Source of the DNA: Streptomyces regalis
GTDB taxonomy: Bacteria; Actinomycetota; Actinomycetes; Streptomycetales; Streptomycetaceae
Assembly: GCF_001509475.1 (NCBI RefSeq)
Contig: NZ_LLZG01000299.1
Location: forward strand, 1-64,000
Direction of reading: 5' to 3'
DNA length: 64,000 nucleotides
A model generated the notes under the pieces. It did not search any database. It saw nothing but the letters and a program-made list of their open reading frames with translations, and was not told where the DNA came from. The position numbers were made by a program, and so were the translations under genes. This document shows positions 43,295 through 52,252 of the stretch, piece after piece. Within the stretch, counting starts at the first letter, position 1. Each line of letters starts with the position of its first letter.

Positions 43295-44767
43295 ATGGCC
43301 GGCACCTCACAGCGGTTCTTCATCAGTTACGCGGGGGCGGACCGGCTGTGGGCCGAGTGGGTGGGGTGGCACCTCGAGCGGGATGGTCACCTTGTCGAGC
43401 TCGACATATGGGACTGGCGGACCGGGGACGACTTCGTCAAGCGGATGGACGAGGGGCTGGAGAAGGCCGACGCCGTCGTGGCTCTGCTCTCCAAGTCGTA
43501 CTTCGAGGACGGGCGTTGGACCGAGGAGGAGCGGTCCGCGGTCGTCGCCCGTCGGGACCGGGTCCTTCCGCTCGCGGTGGAACCGCTGACCAACAACGAC
43601 GTCGATCCCATGTTCGCCGCGAAGGTACGCACGAACCTGCACGGCCTGGACGAGGCCGCGGCCATCGAGGCATTGCGGGCCGCGGTGAGCGGGGAGGGGC
43701 GGCCGACCGAGCGTCCGGCGTTTCCGGGGAGCTGTCCCGAGGCGCCGGACGGATCTGCCGGGCCCGCGGCGCCCTCGGTGCCCGAGGGGCCCAGGCCGGC
43801 GCTGCCCGGCGGCACCGATGAGCCCGAGGTGTGGAACGTACGCCGCCGCAACCACGACTTCTCCGGGCGCGAGGCCCAGATGGTCGAGCTCAGGGACGGT
43901 CTGCTCAGCGGGCGGCAGTCCGTCGTGTACGCGCTGCACGGGATGGGCGGGATCGGTAAGACGCAGATCGCCCTGGAGTACGCCCACCGGTTCGCCAGCC
44001 AGTACGACCTGGTGTGGTGGATCGACGCGGAGCAGAGCGACCAGATCCCGATCCACTACACGGAGCTGGCCGACCGGGTCGGCGTCGCTCTCGCCGAAGC
44101 CGGTGCCGAACACAATGCCCGGATGCTGCTGCAGCACCTGCGCACCCGGCCCCGGTGGCTGATCATCCTCGACAACGCGGAGGACCCGGACCAGATCGAG
44201 CCGTGGCTGCCCGAGGGCCCCGGACACGTCCTAATCACCTCACGCAACCCCAACTGGCGCCGCCTGGCCCGCCCGACGGCCCTCGACGTGTTCTCGCGGG
44301 CCGACTCGCTCGCGTACCTCCGGAGCCGGGTCTCGGGCATCTCCGACGAACAGGCGGACACTCTGGCCAGGGAGGTCGGTGATCTGCCGCTGGCTCTCGC
44401 GCAGGCCGCGGGCGTGATCGAGAACGGCACGACCGTCGACCTCTATCGGCGGCTCCTGAACGACAGCACGAGCCGGATCCTGCGCGAAGGCGGGGTCCCG
44501 GACTATCCGGTGCCCCTGGCCGCCGCGGTCGGCATCGCCGTCGAAGGCCTCGACGACAAGCACCCCGACGCCGCGGCCCTGCTCCGGCTCGCCGCGTTCC
44601 TCGGCCCGGAGCCGATCCCCACCGAGTGGCTGGTGACCGCGCGCCCCGGCTGTCCACGATCCCTGGCGATCCCGACGACCTGTTGTGGACGCGGGCCGCC
44701 CTCGAACCACTGCGCCGCTACGGCCTCGCCCGCATCGACGGCGAGACCCTCCAGATCCATCGCCTGA
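43295..44767 (+). CDS. TIR-NB-ARC STAND protein, N-terminal part (frameshifted)
   Basis: The N-terminal half of a STAND/NLR-like protein. Residues 1-115 form a TIR domain (FFISYAGADRLWAEWVGWHL; then LSKSYFEDGRWTEEE, where the Glu after Trp fits the NADase catalytic position). After a proline-rich linker comes an NB-ARC ATPase: Walker A GMGGIGKTQ near residue 215, Walker B LIILDN near 291, and GDLPLALAQAAG near 366. Beyond PTEWLVTA (about 44640) the sequence becomes non-family-like, and the true continuation is in the -1 frame (next entry). Loss of one base in ACCGCGCGCCCC explains this. Such proteins sense phage or internal signals through their TPR part and act through TIR NAD cleavage. Confidence 0.85.
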   Translation: MAGTSQRFFISYAGADRLWAEWVGWHLERDGHLVELDIWDWRTGDDFVKRMDEGLEKADAVVALLSKSYFEDGRWTEEERSAVVARRDRVLPLAVEPLTNNDVDPMFAAKVRTNLHGLDEAAAIEALRAAVSGEGRPTERPAFPGSCPEAPDGSAGPAAPSVPEGPRPALPGGTDEPEVWNVRRRNHDFSGREAQMVELRDGLLSGRQSVVYALHGMGGIGKTQIALEYAHRFASQYDLVWWIDAEQSDQIPIHYTELADRVGVALAEAGAEHNARMLLQHLRTRPRWLIILDNAEDPDQIEPWLPEGPGHVLITSRNPNWRRLARPTALDVFSRADSLAYLRSRVSGISDEQADTLAREVGDLPLALAQAAGVIENGTTVDLYRRLLNDSTSRILREGGVPDYPVPLAAAVGIAVEGLDDKHPDAAALLRLAAFLGPEPIPTEWLVTARPGCPRSLAIPTTCCGRGPPSNHCAATASPASTARPSRSIA

Positions 44768-46203
44768 CCCAGGCCGTGCTCCGCGATCAGGCCGATCCGG
44801 CGCAGGCCGAGGCGATACACGACGACGCGGCGGCCGTCCTCGCAGCCGTCGAGCCAGGAGATCCCGAACCGCCGGCCAACTGGCCCACCTGGGCGAGCCT
44901 GACTTCGCACCTCTGGTCGCAGCACATCGACATCACTCACCGGCCCGAGCTGCGTCCGGTGCTCCGCAATGCCGTGCATTTCCTGATCCGCAGTGCCCAA
45001 CCGCGGACCGCCGTAGAACTTGCCACGACCCTGCGAGGGGCGTGGACCGCGCAATCGGGTCCTGACCACCCCGATGTTCTGACCTGTACTCAGTATCTCG
45101 GCCACGCGACATCGGACCTGGGCGACATCCGGGGGGCCCGACCGATCATCGAGGACGCGTTCGCACGTCGGCGTCGAACGCTGGGGGACGACCACCCCGA
45201 CACACTGCAGTCCGCCAACGACTTCGCCGCGATTCTCTCCTCGCTGGGTGAGTATCGGGAGTCACGGCGCGTCCACGAGGAGACTCTGGCCCGTCGGCGC
45301 CGTGTTCTCGGTGACGAGTCTCCCAAGACCCTTGAGTCCGCCGGCAATCTGGCCGCGGCCCTGGCTGCACTGGATGAGTTCGTCGCATCGCGCGACATGA
45401 GCGAGGACACCCTGGCACGCCTCCGACGGGTTCTCGGCGATGGCCACCCCGACACGCTCCGGACTGCCCTGAATCTTGCCGAATCCCTTCGCGCACTCGG
45501 CGACGTGACCGGGGCCCGCCGCCTGCACGAGGAGACCCGGGCCCGATGCCGGAGCACGCTCGGCGATGACCACCCTCTGACTCTCGATGCTGTTCAGCGC
45601 CTTGCTGCCACCCTGAACAAGCTGGGTAAACGCCGCGAGGCTCGCAGCATGCTCGAGGACGTCCTCTCCCGGCGTCGCCGGGCCTCCGGCGGCGATCATC
45701 CAGAAACCTTCGAGGCCGCGTATACCCTCGCCACCGCCCTGAACGCGGTGCATGAATACGAAGCAGCCCATCGCGTGCTCGTCGACGTTGTCGACCAGCA
45801 GCGTCGTGTCCTGGGTCCGGATCACCCTGATACGTTGCATTCCGCCGGCGTTCTCAGCGCCGCCTTGCACGGGTTGCGTGACTACGAAGAAGCCCGTCGC
45901 CTGCTCGAGGATGTTGTCGCCCGGCGTCGCCGCATCCTCGGTGAGGACCACCACGAGACCCTCATGTCGGCTCACAACCTCGGCGTCACCCTGTGCAAGC
46001 TGCGTTCCTTCGAGGCGGGCACGAAGTTGCTGGAAGACGTGCGTGCCCGTCAGCGCCGCGTCCTCGGTGACGACCACGAAGACACCCAGGCCACTACCCA
46101 ATCCCTCGCCGCGATCTACAGGGACATGGGGCTCCATCGCAAAGCGCAGAAACTGACGGCGATGAAAACGACAAAGCGCCGCTTCACCAGAAAGTCCCGC
46201 TAG
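44626..46203 (+). CDS. TPR sensor part of the TIR-NB-ARC STAND protein (frameshifted continuation)
   Basis: This continues the protein above: APRLSTIPGDPDDLLWTRAA follows naturally from the winged-helix part of NB-ARC. From about 45120 there are eight tetratricopeptide units of 42 residues, of the kinesin-light-chain type, each containing RRRxLGxDHPxTL. With the base restored, the whole protein would be about 970 residues. A GTG at 44626 exists, but this half alone would have no ATPase or effector. The C-terminus is basic (KTTKRRFTRKSR). The high GC and codon use match the surrounding genes. Confidence 0.85.
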   Translation: MAGDRAPRLSTIPGDPDDLLWTRAALEPLRRYGLARIDGETLQIHRLTQAVLRDQADPAQAEAIHDDAAAVLAAVEPGDPEPPANWPTWASLTSHLWSQHIDITHRPELRPVLRNAVHFLIRSAQPRTAVELATTLRGAWTAQSGPDHPDVLTCTQYLGHATSDLGDIRGARPIIEDAFARRRRTLGDDHPDTLQSANDFAAILSSLGEYRESRRVHEETLARRRRVLGDESPKTLESAGNLAAALAALDEFVASRDMSEDTLARLRRVLGDGHPDTLRTALNLAESLRALGDVTGARRLHEETRARCRSTLGDDHPLTLDAVQRLAATLNKLGKRREARSMLEDVLSRRRRASGGDHPETFEAAYTLATALNAVHEYEAAHRVLVDVVDQQRRVLGPDHPDTLHSAGVLSAALHGLRDYEEARRLLEDVVARRRRILGEDHHETLMSAHNLGVTLCKLRSFEAGTKLLEDVRARQRRVLGDDHEDTQATTQSLAAIYRDMGLHRKAQKLTAMKTTKRRFTRKSR

Positions 46204-47139
46204 TCACCCGCCGAACGGCGCTCCGGTCACCACGGCAACCACCACGCCCCCCGCCTCGAACACCCCTTCCTCCACCAACACCACGAGCCCATACAGCAAT
46301 TTGGCGACATAGAGACGCTCCACCGGTACCCCATGCCGTTCCTCGAAGTCCTCCGCGAAGGCGTCGAGCTCGGGCGTGCTACGGGCGTACCCCCCGAAAT
46401 GGAACCGCTCGTCCAGCCACCAGTCGCCGCGCGGCCCGCCGAACGCCTCGGCCTGCAGGCCCCGTACGTCGTCGCCGAGGAAGCCGCCCTTGAGGACGGG
46501 GATGCCGAGGGCCCGCTGACCGGGGCCCAGTCCGGCCGCCAGCCCCGCCAGCGTCCCGCCCGTACCGCACGCGATCGCGACCACGTCGGCCTGCCCCCGC
46601 AGCTCCTCGCCGAGGGCCCGGCACCCCCGTACGGCAAGGGCGTTGCTGCCGCCTTCCGGGACGACGTACGCCCCCTGCGCACCCGCCGCGCGCAGGATGG
46701 CCACACGCGTTTCGGGGTCGGTCTTGCGGCGGTACGTCGACCTGTCGACGAAATGCAGCCGCATACCGTCGGCCACGCACCGCGCGAGGGACGGATTCAG
46801 TGGCCGTTCGGCCAGTTCCTGACCGCGCACCACGCCGACCGTGGGCAGGCCGAGGAGCCGGCCCGCGGCGGCGGTGGCGCGCAGGTGGTTGGAGTAGGCG
46901 CCGCCGAAGGTGACGATCGGGCGACCGGCCGCGGCCGTCAGGTTCGGCGCGAGCTTGCGCCATTTGTTGCCGATCAGCTCAGGGTGGATCAGGTCGTCGC
47001 GCTTGAGGAGCAGACGGACACCGCGACGCGTGAACCGCTCGTCGGCCGCCTCCTGCAGGGGGGAGGGGAGCCGGGGACGGAGGGCGCTGAGGTCGGGGAC
47101 GTCGGGGCTGGTCACCTGGCCATTGTCGCCCGGGCCCAT
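46204..47139 (-). CDS. D-cysteine desulfhydrase / ACC deaminase-family PLP enzyme
   Basis: A 311-residue fold-type II PLP enzyme. KRDDLIHPELIGNKWRKL contains the Schiff-base lysine (in NKWRKL) seen in D-cysteine desulfhydrase and ACC deaminase, and IACGTGGTLAGLAAGL is the phosphate-binding loop. The overall length suits the D-cysteine desulfhydrase branch. The residues that separate the two activities are not clear to me. ATG 47139 is given; GTG 47115 (VTSPDVPDL) is an equally good start. It begins 2 bp after the amidase frame ends. Confidence 0.82.
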   Translation of the reverse strand: MGPGDNGQVTSPDVPDLSALRPRLPSPLQEAADERFTRRGVRLLLKRDDLIHPELIGNKWRKLAPNLTAAAGRPIVTFGGAYSNHLRATAAAGRLLGLPTVGVVRGQELAERPLNPSLARCVADGMRLHFVDRSTYRRKTDPETRVAILRAAGAQGAYVVPEGGSNALAVRGCRALGEELRGQADVVAIACGTGGTLAGLAAGLGPGQRALGIPVLKGGFLGDDVRGLQAEAFGGPRGDWWLDERFHFGGYARSTPELDAFAEDFEERHGVPVERLYVAKLLYGLVVLVEEGVFEAGGVVVAVVTGAPFGG

Positions 47140-47141
47140 GG

Positions 47142-47735
47142 CTACGGCTGCTCTACTTCAGCCGCTCCCGGATCCGCTCCCGCATCCAGGCCATCGTGAA
47201 CCCCCGCGGATCCACCTTCCCGGGCTGCCACTCCGATCACCGACCGCTCCGTCCACCCGTGATGGCGGCAGACGGCCGCCGAGACCCGTTCGATCGCTTC
47301 CAGCTGGGGCTGCGGCCACGGATCCTGTCCGTCACCCAGGTTCTCGCACTCGAAGCCGTAGAAGTGGCGGTTGCCGTCGGTGTTGGCCTCGTTGTCGGGA
47401 GGCAGGGCCTTTTCCGCGATGACCGCGCGCAGTACGTCGTCGTCGCCGAGGCCGGCGTGGTTGGCGCGGCCGTAGCCGACGAGGTGGACCGTGCCGTCCT
47501 TGGTGATGACGCCGTGGCACAGCGGGCCCGGCAGCCCTTCGTAGCCGTTGCGGCAGAGTTCCACCGTGTGTGCGCTGCCCTTGGTCACGGTGTGGTGGAT
47601 CATCACGCCGTGGACGGGGCCCCAAGGGCCTACGTGGTTGCGGTTGTGATGCTCCCAGTCGCCGACCTCGACGACCGTCGCGCCCTCCGCCCTGAGTCTC
47701 TCCAGGAATCTGCTCGCGGACATGGGTGTGGCCAT
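47142..47735 (-). pseudogene. N-acetylmuramoyl-L-alanine amidase-like gene, frameshifted at the 3' end
   Basis: An amidase_2/PGRP-like protein: VHGVMIHHTVTKGSAHTVEL holds the first zinc His, and YGFECENLGDG is the central motif. After GWTERSVIG the family continues with His-Leu-Glu-Trp-Gln-Pro-Gly. Here the sequence passes into another frame and ends with an unrelated tail. Restoring about 8 bp after GTGATCGG would rejoin WQPGKVDPRGFTMAWMRERI in frame, ending at 47153. The deletion removes the zinc-binding His, so the product should be inactive. AAGGAGG precedes ATG 47735. Confidence 0.7.
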
Positions 47736-48051
47736 GACCGCCTCCTTCGTGCCGTGCGTCGGCCGCCGTGCGCGGCCGCCTCGTATCGGTGACTTACCGA
47801 AAACGGGCAGACGGGACTCCTTGAATCGCACGGTGTGCGAGCCGTTTCGGACAAACGCCGTGGCGTGCGCGGGACGGCAGCCGTGCTGTCGCGAGTGGAC
47901 AAGAGCCCTCTATTTGCCCAGTCGACCGTGATCCATTCCCGCTCTTTCGTGTAATAGCACCAGCACACTCAGTGGTGGAAGGCTCGGTCGTGCAGATCGC
48001 GATGCGTGGCGCCAGATCGGCGCCGGAGCATGACCGGGAGGGCAGTTCCTT
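47736..48051. other. Promoter region of the encapsulin-like gene
   Basis: About 316 bp between divergent genes without convincing coding sequence. It contains an AT-richer part (47895-47960) that could hold promoters, a hairpin TGGCGCCAGATCGGCGCCG (48006-48024), and the ribosome-binding site GGGAGGG at about 48034. Confidence 0.45.
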
Positions 48052-49458
48052 ATGTCGGTAGGCGAAGAGGTCCGCACGGAGCAGGACAAGCCGCAGCAGA
48101 GTCTCGGCACGGCGGCCGCGCGGAACCTGGCCACCACGACCAAGTCCGCACCCCAGATGCAGGAGATCAGCTCTCGCTGGCTGCTGCGCATGCTGCCATG
48201 GGTGAATGTGCAGGGCGGCACGTACCGGGTGAACCGGCGTCTGACCTACGCCGTGGGGGACGGCCGTATCACGTTCGTGAAGACCGGCGACCGGGTCGAG
48301 GTGATCCCCGCCGAGCTGACCGAACTGCCCGCGCTGCGGTCGTACGAGGACGAAGAGGTGCTCTCCGAGCTCGCCCAGCGCTGCCAGCAGCGGGAGTTCG
48401 CGGCGGGGAACGTGATCGCTTCGTTCGGCAGCCAGACCGACGAGGTGTACCTGCTGGCGCACGGCAGGGTGGAGAAGATCGGCACGGGTCCGTACGGGGA
48501 GGACGAGTCCCTGGGTGTCCTCGCCGACGGGGCCTACCTCGGCGAGCAGGCGCTGCTCGACGCGGACGCGATCTGGGAGTACACGGCCCGCGCGGTCACC
48601 GCGTGCACGGTGCTCGTCCTGTCCCGCCAGGATGCCGAGCTGGTCGCCGAGCGCGCCGACTCCCTGCGCGAGCACCTCGAACAGCTGCGGGCGATCCCCG
48701 GTCAGCGCACCAACAAGTACGGCGAGAAGGAGATCGACCTCGCCGCCGGCCACAGCGGCGAGCCCGACATCCCGCACACCTTCGTCGACTACGAGGCCAG
48801 GCCCCGTGAGTACGAACTGAGCGTCGCCCAGACCGTGCTGCGCATCCACACGCGCGTGGCCGACCTCTACAACCAGCCGATGAACCAGACCGAGCAGCAG
48901 CTCCGGCTGACCGTCGAGGCCCTGAAGGAGCGCCAGGAGCACGAACTCATCAACAACCGCGAGTTCGGGCTGCTCAACAACTGCGAGTACGACCAGCGGC
49001 TCCAGCCGCACGACGGCGTGCCCAGCCCCGACGACATGGACGAGCTGCTGTGCCGGCGGCGCGGCACCAAGCTGTTCCTCGCCCACCCGCGCGCCATCTC
49101 CGCGTTCGGGCGTGAGCTGAACAAGCGCGGGCTGGTCCCCGAGACCATCGAGATGGCCGGCAACCGCATCCCCACCTGGCGCGGGGTACCGATCTTCCCC
49201 TGCAACAAGATCCCGGTCACCGAGGCCCGGACGACCTCGATCATCGCCATGCGTACCGGCGAGGCGGACCAGGGCGTCATCGGGCTGCAGCAGGCAGGCA
49301 TCCCGGACGAGATCGAGCCGAGCCTGTCCTGCCGCTTCATGGGCATCAACGAACAGGCCATCATCAAGTACCTGGTGACGGCCTACTACTCGGCCGCGGT
49401 TCTGGTGCCGGACGCCCTCGGCGTGCTGGAGAACGTCGAGATCGGGCGCTGGCGGTGA
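48052..49458 (+). CDS. Family 2B encapsulin nanocompartment shell protein (cNMP-domain, EshA-like)
   Basis: A 468-residue protein resembling Streptomyces EshA. An HK97-type shell core begins [20 protein letters not shown] (near 42) and resumes after the insertion with [20 protein letters not shown] up to the C-terminus ([20 protein letters not shown]). Inserted at about residues 95-215 is a Crp-like cyclic-nucleotide fold ([40 protein letters not shown]). The phosphate-binding Arg of canonical sites (RTA) is replaced by YTA, so nucleotide binding is doubtful. Family 2B shells enclose a neighbouring enzyme, here most likely the prenyl synthase that follows. Confidence 0.88.
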   Translation: MSVGEEVRTEQDKPQQSLGTAAARNLATTTKSAPQMQEISSRWLLRMLPWVNVQGGTYRVNRRLTYAVGDGRITFVKTGDRVEVIPAELTELPALRSYEDEEVLSELAQRCQQREFAAGNVIASFGSQTDEVYLLAHGRVEKIGTGPYGEDESLGVLADGAYLGEQALLDADAIWEYTARAVTACTVLVLSRQDAELVAERADSLREHLEQLRAIPGQRTNKYGEKEIDLAAGHSGEPDIPHTFVDYEARPREYELSVAQTVLRIHTRVADLYNQPMNQTEQQLRLTVEALKERQEHELINNREFGLLNNCEYDQRLQPHDGVPSPDDMDELLCRRRGTKLFLAHPRAISAFGRELNKRGLVPETIEMAGNRIPTWRGVPIFPCNKIPVTEARTTSIIAMRTGEADQGVIGLQQAGIPDEIEPSLSCRFMGINEQAIIKYLVTAYYSAAVLVPDALGVLENVEIGRWR

Positions 49459-49599
49459 CCTTCCCCGCCCGGGCCCGTCCCGACCGGACTCCGGCCGCCC
49501 GTACGCCGTGTCCCGCGCACCCGGCGTGGGTACATCCTCGGGGTAGGCGCCCAGCCGTAGCGGAAGGGCCACCGTCCGCCGACTCTCCGAGGCGATGCC

Positions 49600-50739
49600 A
49601 TGGGTGAGTTCATGACGGAGACGCAGCAGCGCCCTGCCGGGGCGCTGCCGTCCACCGAGACGCTCGAAAGGCACAGGCCGATCGCGACCGACATCGACGG
49701 CGGGCCGGGTCCGCTCGAAGGGCCCGAGGCGGTGGTGATCCTGGAGCGCGTCCGGGCGTCGGTCGACCCCGAACTGCGGGCCGCTCTCGAGTCGTTGCCG
49801 CCTTCCATGCGCCGGGTCGCGCTCTACCACTTCGGCTGGGAGCACCCGGACGGCACCCCGGCGGCGGGCAACGCGGGCAAGGCGATCCGTCCCGCCCTCG
49901 TCCTCACCGCGGCCGCAGCCTTCGGCGGACCGGCGGCGCGGGCGGCGGCCGTACGGGCCGCGGTGGCGGTGGAACTGGTGCACAACTTCACGCTGTTGCA
50001 CGACGACGTGATGGACCGGGACACCCTGCGCCGGCACCGGCCCACCGCATGGACGGTGTTCGGCGACGCCGACGCGATCCTCGCCGGGGACGCCCTCCAG
50101 GCGCTGGCCCTGCGGCTGCTCGCCGAGGACCCGCACCCGGCGTCCACGGCCGCCGCCGCTCGCCTCGCGGCCTGTGTCATCGAGCTGTGCACCGGCCAGC
50201 ACGCGGACACGGCGATGGAGAAGCGCGGCCCCGGCGACATCGGGCTCGACGAGGTGCTCGGCATGGCCGAGGCCAAGACCGGCGCCCTGCTGGGGTGCGC
50301 CTGTGCCATCGGTGCGCTGTACGCGGGTGCGCCGGAGGAGGACGTGACGGCGCTGGACGCGTTCGGCCGTGAGGCGGGGCTCGCCTTCCAGCTCATCGAC
50401 GACGTGATCGGCATATGGGGCGACCCCGGCCACACCGGGAAACCGGCCGGCGCGGACCTCGCCGCCCGCAAGAAGTCCCTGCCGGTCGTCGCCGCGCTGA
50501 CCTCCGGCGGCCCGGCGGCGGCGGAACTGGCCGCGCTGTACGAAATGCCGTACGACAAGGAGGACTTGCAGGCGACCGCCCTTGCCGTCGAACGAGCGGG
50601 TGGCCGTGACTGGGCGCAGGCTCAGGCCGCCGACCGGATGGCCCGCGCCATGCAGGAACTGGCCCGCGCGGTCCCCGAACCGGAGCAGGCGGGCGGACTG
50701 CTGGCTCTGGCGGAGTACGTGACGCGGCGCAGCAACTGA
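49600..50739 (+). CDS. Polyprenyl diphosphate synthase, probable encapsulin cargo
   Basis: A 379-residue trans-isoprenyl diphosphate synthase. The first aspartate-rich motif is LLHDDVMDRD near residue 130 and the second is QLIDDVIGIWGDPGHTG near 265, of the GGPP-synthase type seen in Streptomyces. The core starts near NAGKAIRPALVL (about 90), so some 85 residues precede it. The first 45 are Pro/Gly/Thr-rich and look disordered (TETQQRPAGALPSTETLERH), resembling cargo-loading domains of family 2B encapsulin cargo. It follows the shell gene by 141 bp. Product chain length (C15 to C20 or longer) cannot be read. Confidence 0.9.
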   Translation: MGEFMTETQQRPAGALPSTETLERHRPIATDIDGGPGPLEGPEAVVILERVRASVDPELRAALESLPPSMRRVALYHFGWEHPDGTPAAGNAGKAIRPALVLTAAAAFGGPAARAAAVRAAVAVELVHNFTLLHDDVMDRDTLRRHRPTAWTVFGDADAILAGDALQALALRLLAEDPHPASTAAAARLAACVIELCTGQHADTAMEKRGPGDIGLDEVLGMAEAKTGALLGCACAIGALYAGAPEEDVTALDAFGREAGLAFQLIDDVIGIWGDPGHTGKPAGADLAARKKSLPVVAALTSGGPAAAELAALYEMPYDKEDLQATALAVERAGGRDWAQAQAADRMARAMQELARAVPEPEQAGGLLALAEYVTRRSN

Positions 50740-50811
50740 GGGCCCCGGCAGCCGAAGGCCGCATCGCTCGGCCGCGGCAGCCGGCGGTCGTCGAGACCCC
50801 GGAGCCCTCGG

Positions 50812-50894
50812 GGCCGTACGGTTCCTGACCCCGTACGGCCGCCGGGCGGCTCCGGACCGGCGGGTCCCGCACATCCCCACGGTGTGCGGGGCCC
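50812..50894 (+). terminator. Two stem-loops after the prenyl synthase
   Basis: GGCCGTACGG (50812-50821) pairs with CCGTACGGCC (50831-50840), and GGGTCCCGCACA (50862-50873) pairs with TGTGCGGGGCCC (50883-50894) with one wobble. Together they should end the encapsulin/prenyl-synthase transcript. Confidence 0.75.
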
Positions 50895-51035
50895 GTCCCC
50901 GTGCGCTGGCCCTGCGCACAGGCCTGCCTACCGGCCCTCGTACCGGACAGATCTCGACAAAGTCGTTCCGCGGGCGGCACGCCCGCTCCGATCGTCCTAC
51001 GATCAAGGCCGGTTGACGTGAAGGGGCGGGTACAC

Positions 51036-51629
51036 ATGGGCGTGCGGATCCGGACGGCGGGCGCGGGGGACCGTGAGCTGGTGGTGCGGCTGCTGGACGC
51101 GGCCTTCCAGGACGATCCGGTCAGCGGCTGGGTGTTCCCGGGCGAGGGGCACCGCCGTGTCGCGCACCCCAGGCTCATGGCCGCGTTCGCCGACATCGTG
51201 TTCAGCGTCGGCCGTATCGACGTCACCGAGGACGGCGCGGCGTGCGCGTTGTGGATGTCGCTGCCGGCCGACGAGCAGGATCATGACGACGAAGGGCCCG
51301 CGCGGCTGCGTGAGGCCGTCGACCCGGAGAACGAGCGCGTCGAGCTGATCGGCCGTCTGACAGCCGGTATCCATCCTTCCGGCCGTGCGCACGAATACCT
51401 GTGGATGATCGCCGCGGCACCCGAGCGCCAGGGCGAGGGCCTCGGCACCGCGCTCCTGAACTCGGTCCTCGAGCGCTGCGACCGCGACGGCCTGCCCGCC
51501 TACCTGGAGGCGAGCAACGACCGCAGCCGGAAGTTGTACGAGCGCCTCGGCTTCGAACTCCAGGGCCGTCCCCTCGACCTCCCGGACGGCCCCCGGATGT
51601 GGCCGATGTGGCGCGAGCCGCGCGCCTGA
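51036..51629 (+). CDS. GNAT-family N-acetyltransferase
   Basis: A 197-residue acetyltransferase. The acetyl-CoA site is AAAPERQGEGLGTALLNSVL (near 127-146, R/Q-x-x-G-x-G/A), followed by LEASNDRSRKLYERLGFELQ. ATG 51036 has AAGGGGCGGG upstream. It stands alone after two terminators, so a link to the encapsulin operon is unlikely. The substrate is unknown. Confidence 0.88.
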   Translation: MGVRIRTAGAGDRELVVRLLDAAFQDDPVSGWVFPGEGHRRVAHPRLMAAFADIVFSVGRIDVTEDGAACALWMSLPADEQDHDDEGPARLREAVDPENERVELIGRLTAGIHPSGRAHEYLWMIAAAPERQGEGLGTALLNSVLERCDRDGLPAYLEASNDRSRKLYERLGFELQGRPLDLPDGPRMWPMWREPRA

Positions 51630-51661
51630 GCCGCCCCCGGCAGCCCTGACCTGCCCCTGAC

Positions 51662-52252
51662 CTACCCCTCCGGTACGACCGTCTCCACGATCCGCTCGAC
51701 CAGCCCGTCCGGCACGCCGACCCCGGGCAGGACGCCGTCCAGTACGTCCGGCAGTGTCAGGTGCTCCAGGAGCAGCCCGAGCATCGCGAGATAGAGCACG
51801 GTGACGACCTCGTCGCCGCCGGGCAGCCCGGCGCTCCGGTGGAACTCCATGCCCTCCTCCAGGTCACCGCGCACCGACTTGGTGAAGGAGGAGCGCAGTT
51901 CGGGGCGCCGACTGGCCTCCAGGCGCATCTCCAGCAGGGCCAGATAGCCCGTGCGGTCGCGGGTCGCGCGGGCCATCAGGTCGTGCATGAAGGCGGTGAC
52001 CAAAGAGCGGTCCTTCGGCCGGGTCAGCAGCCCGGCGATCACTTCCGGGTCGGGCGCCAGCCGGACGTGCAGCCGGGCGTCGATCTGCCGGAGCAGGTCA
52101 TCGCGCCCGGTGAAGTAGTTGGAGGCGGTGCCGACCGGCACCCCCGCCTCGGCGTCCACCGCGCGGAACGTCAGCCCGCGCGCACCCTCGCGCGCGAGCA
52201 CCTCGACACCCGCGTCGACGAGCGCGGCCCGGCGCTCCGGATTGCCCGCCAT
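51662..52252 (-). CDS. TetR family transcriptional regulator
   Basis: A 196-residue regulator with HTH FRAVDAEAGVPVGTASNYFT near residues 29-48 and a TetR_C-type ligand domain. It is divergent from the reductase-like gene at 52375, 122 bp away, and probably controls it. The intergenic stretch has three related elements (ACTACAG, ACTACAA, ACTGCAA spaced about 15 bp) that may be operator parts. Confidence 0.88.
   Translation of the reverse strand: MAGNPERRAALVDAGVEVLAREGARGLTFRAVDAEAGVPVGTASNYFTGRDDLLRQIDARLHVRLAPDPEVIAGLLTRPKDRSLVTAFMHDLMARATRDRTGYLALLEMRLEASRRPELRSSFTKSVRGDLEEGMEFHRSAGLPGGDEVVTVLYLAMLGLLLEHLTLPDVLDGVLPGVGVPDGLVERIVETVVPEG

Noticed and set aside
44640..44660. Programmed -1 frameshift in the STAND gene
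   Set aside because: No X-XXY-YYZ slippery heptamer in the reading frame and no obvious pseudoknot; a simple base deletion explains it better.
47794..51006. 1070-codon minus-strand frame opposite the encapsulin and prenyl synthase
   Set aside because: Antisense to two recognisable genes and lacks any domain; a codon-bias artefact.
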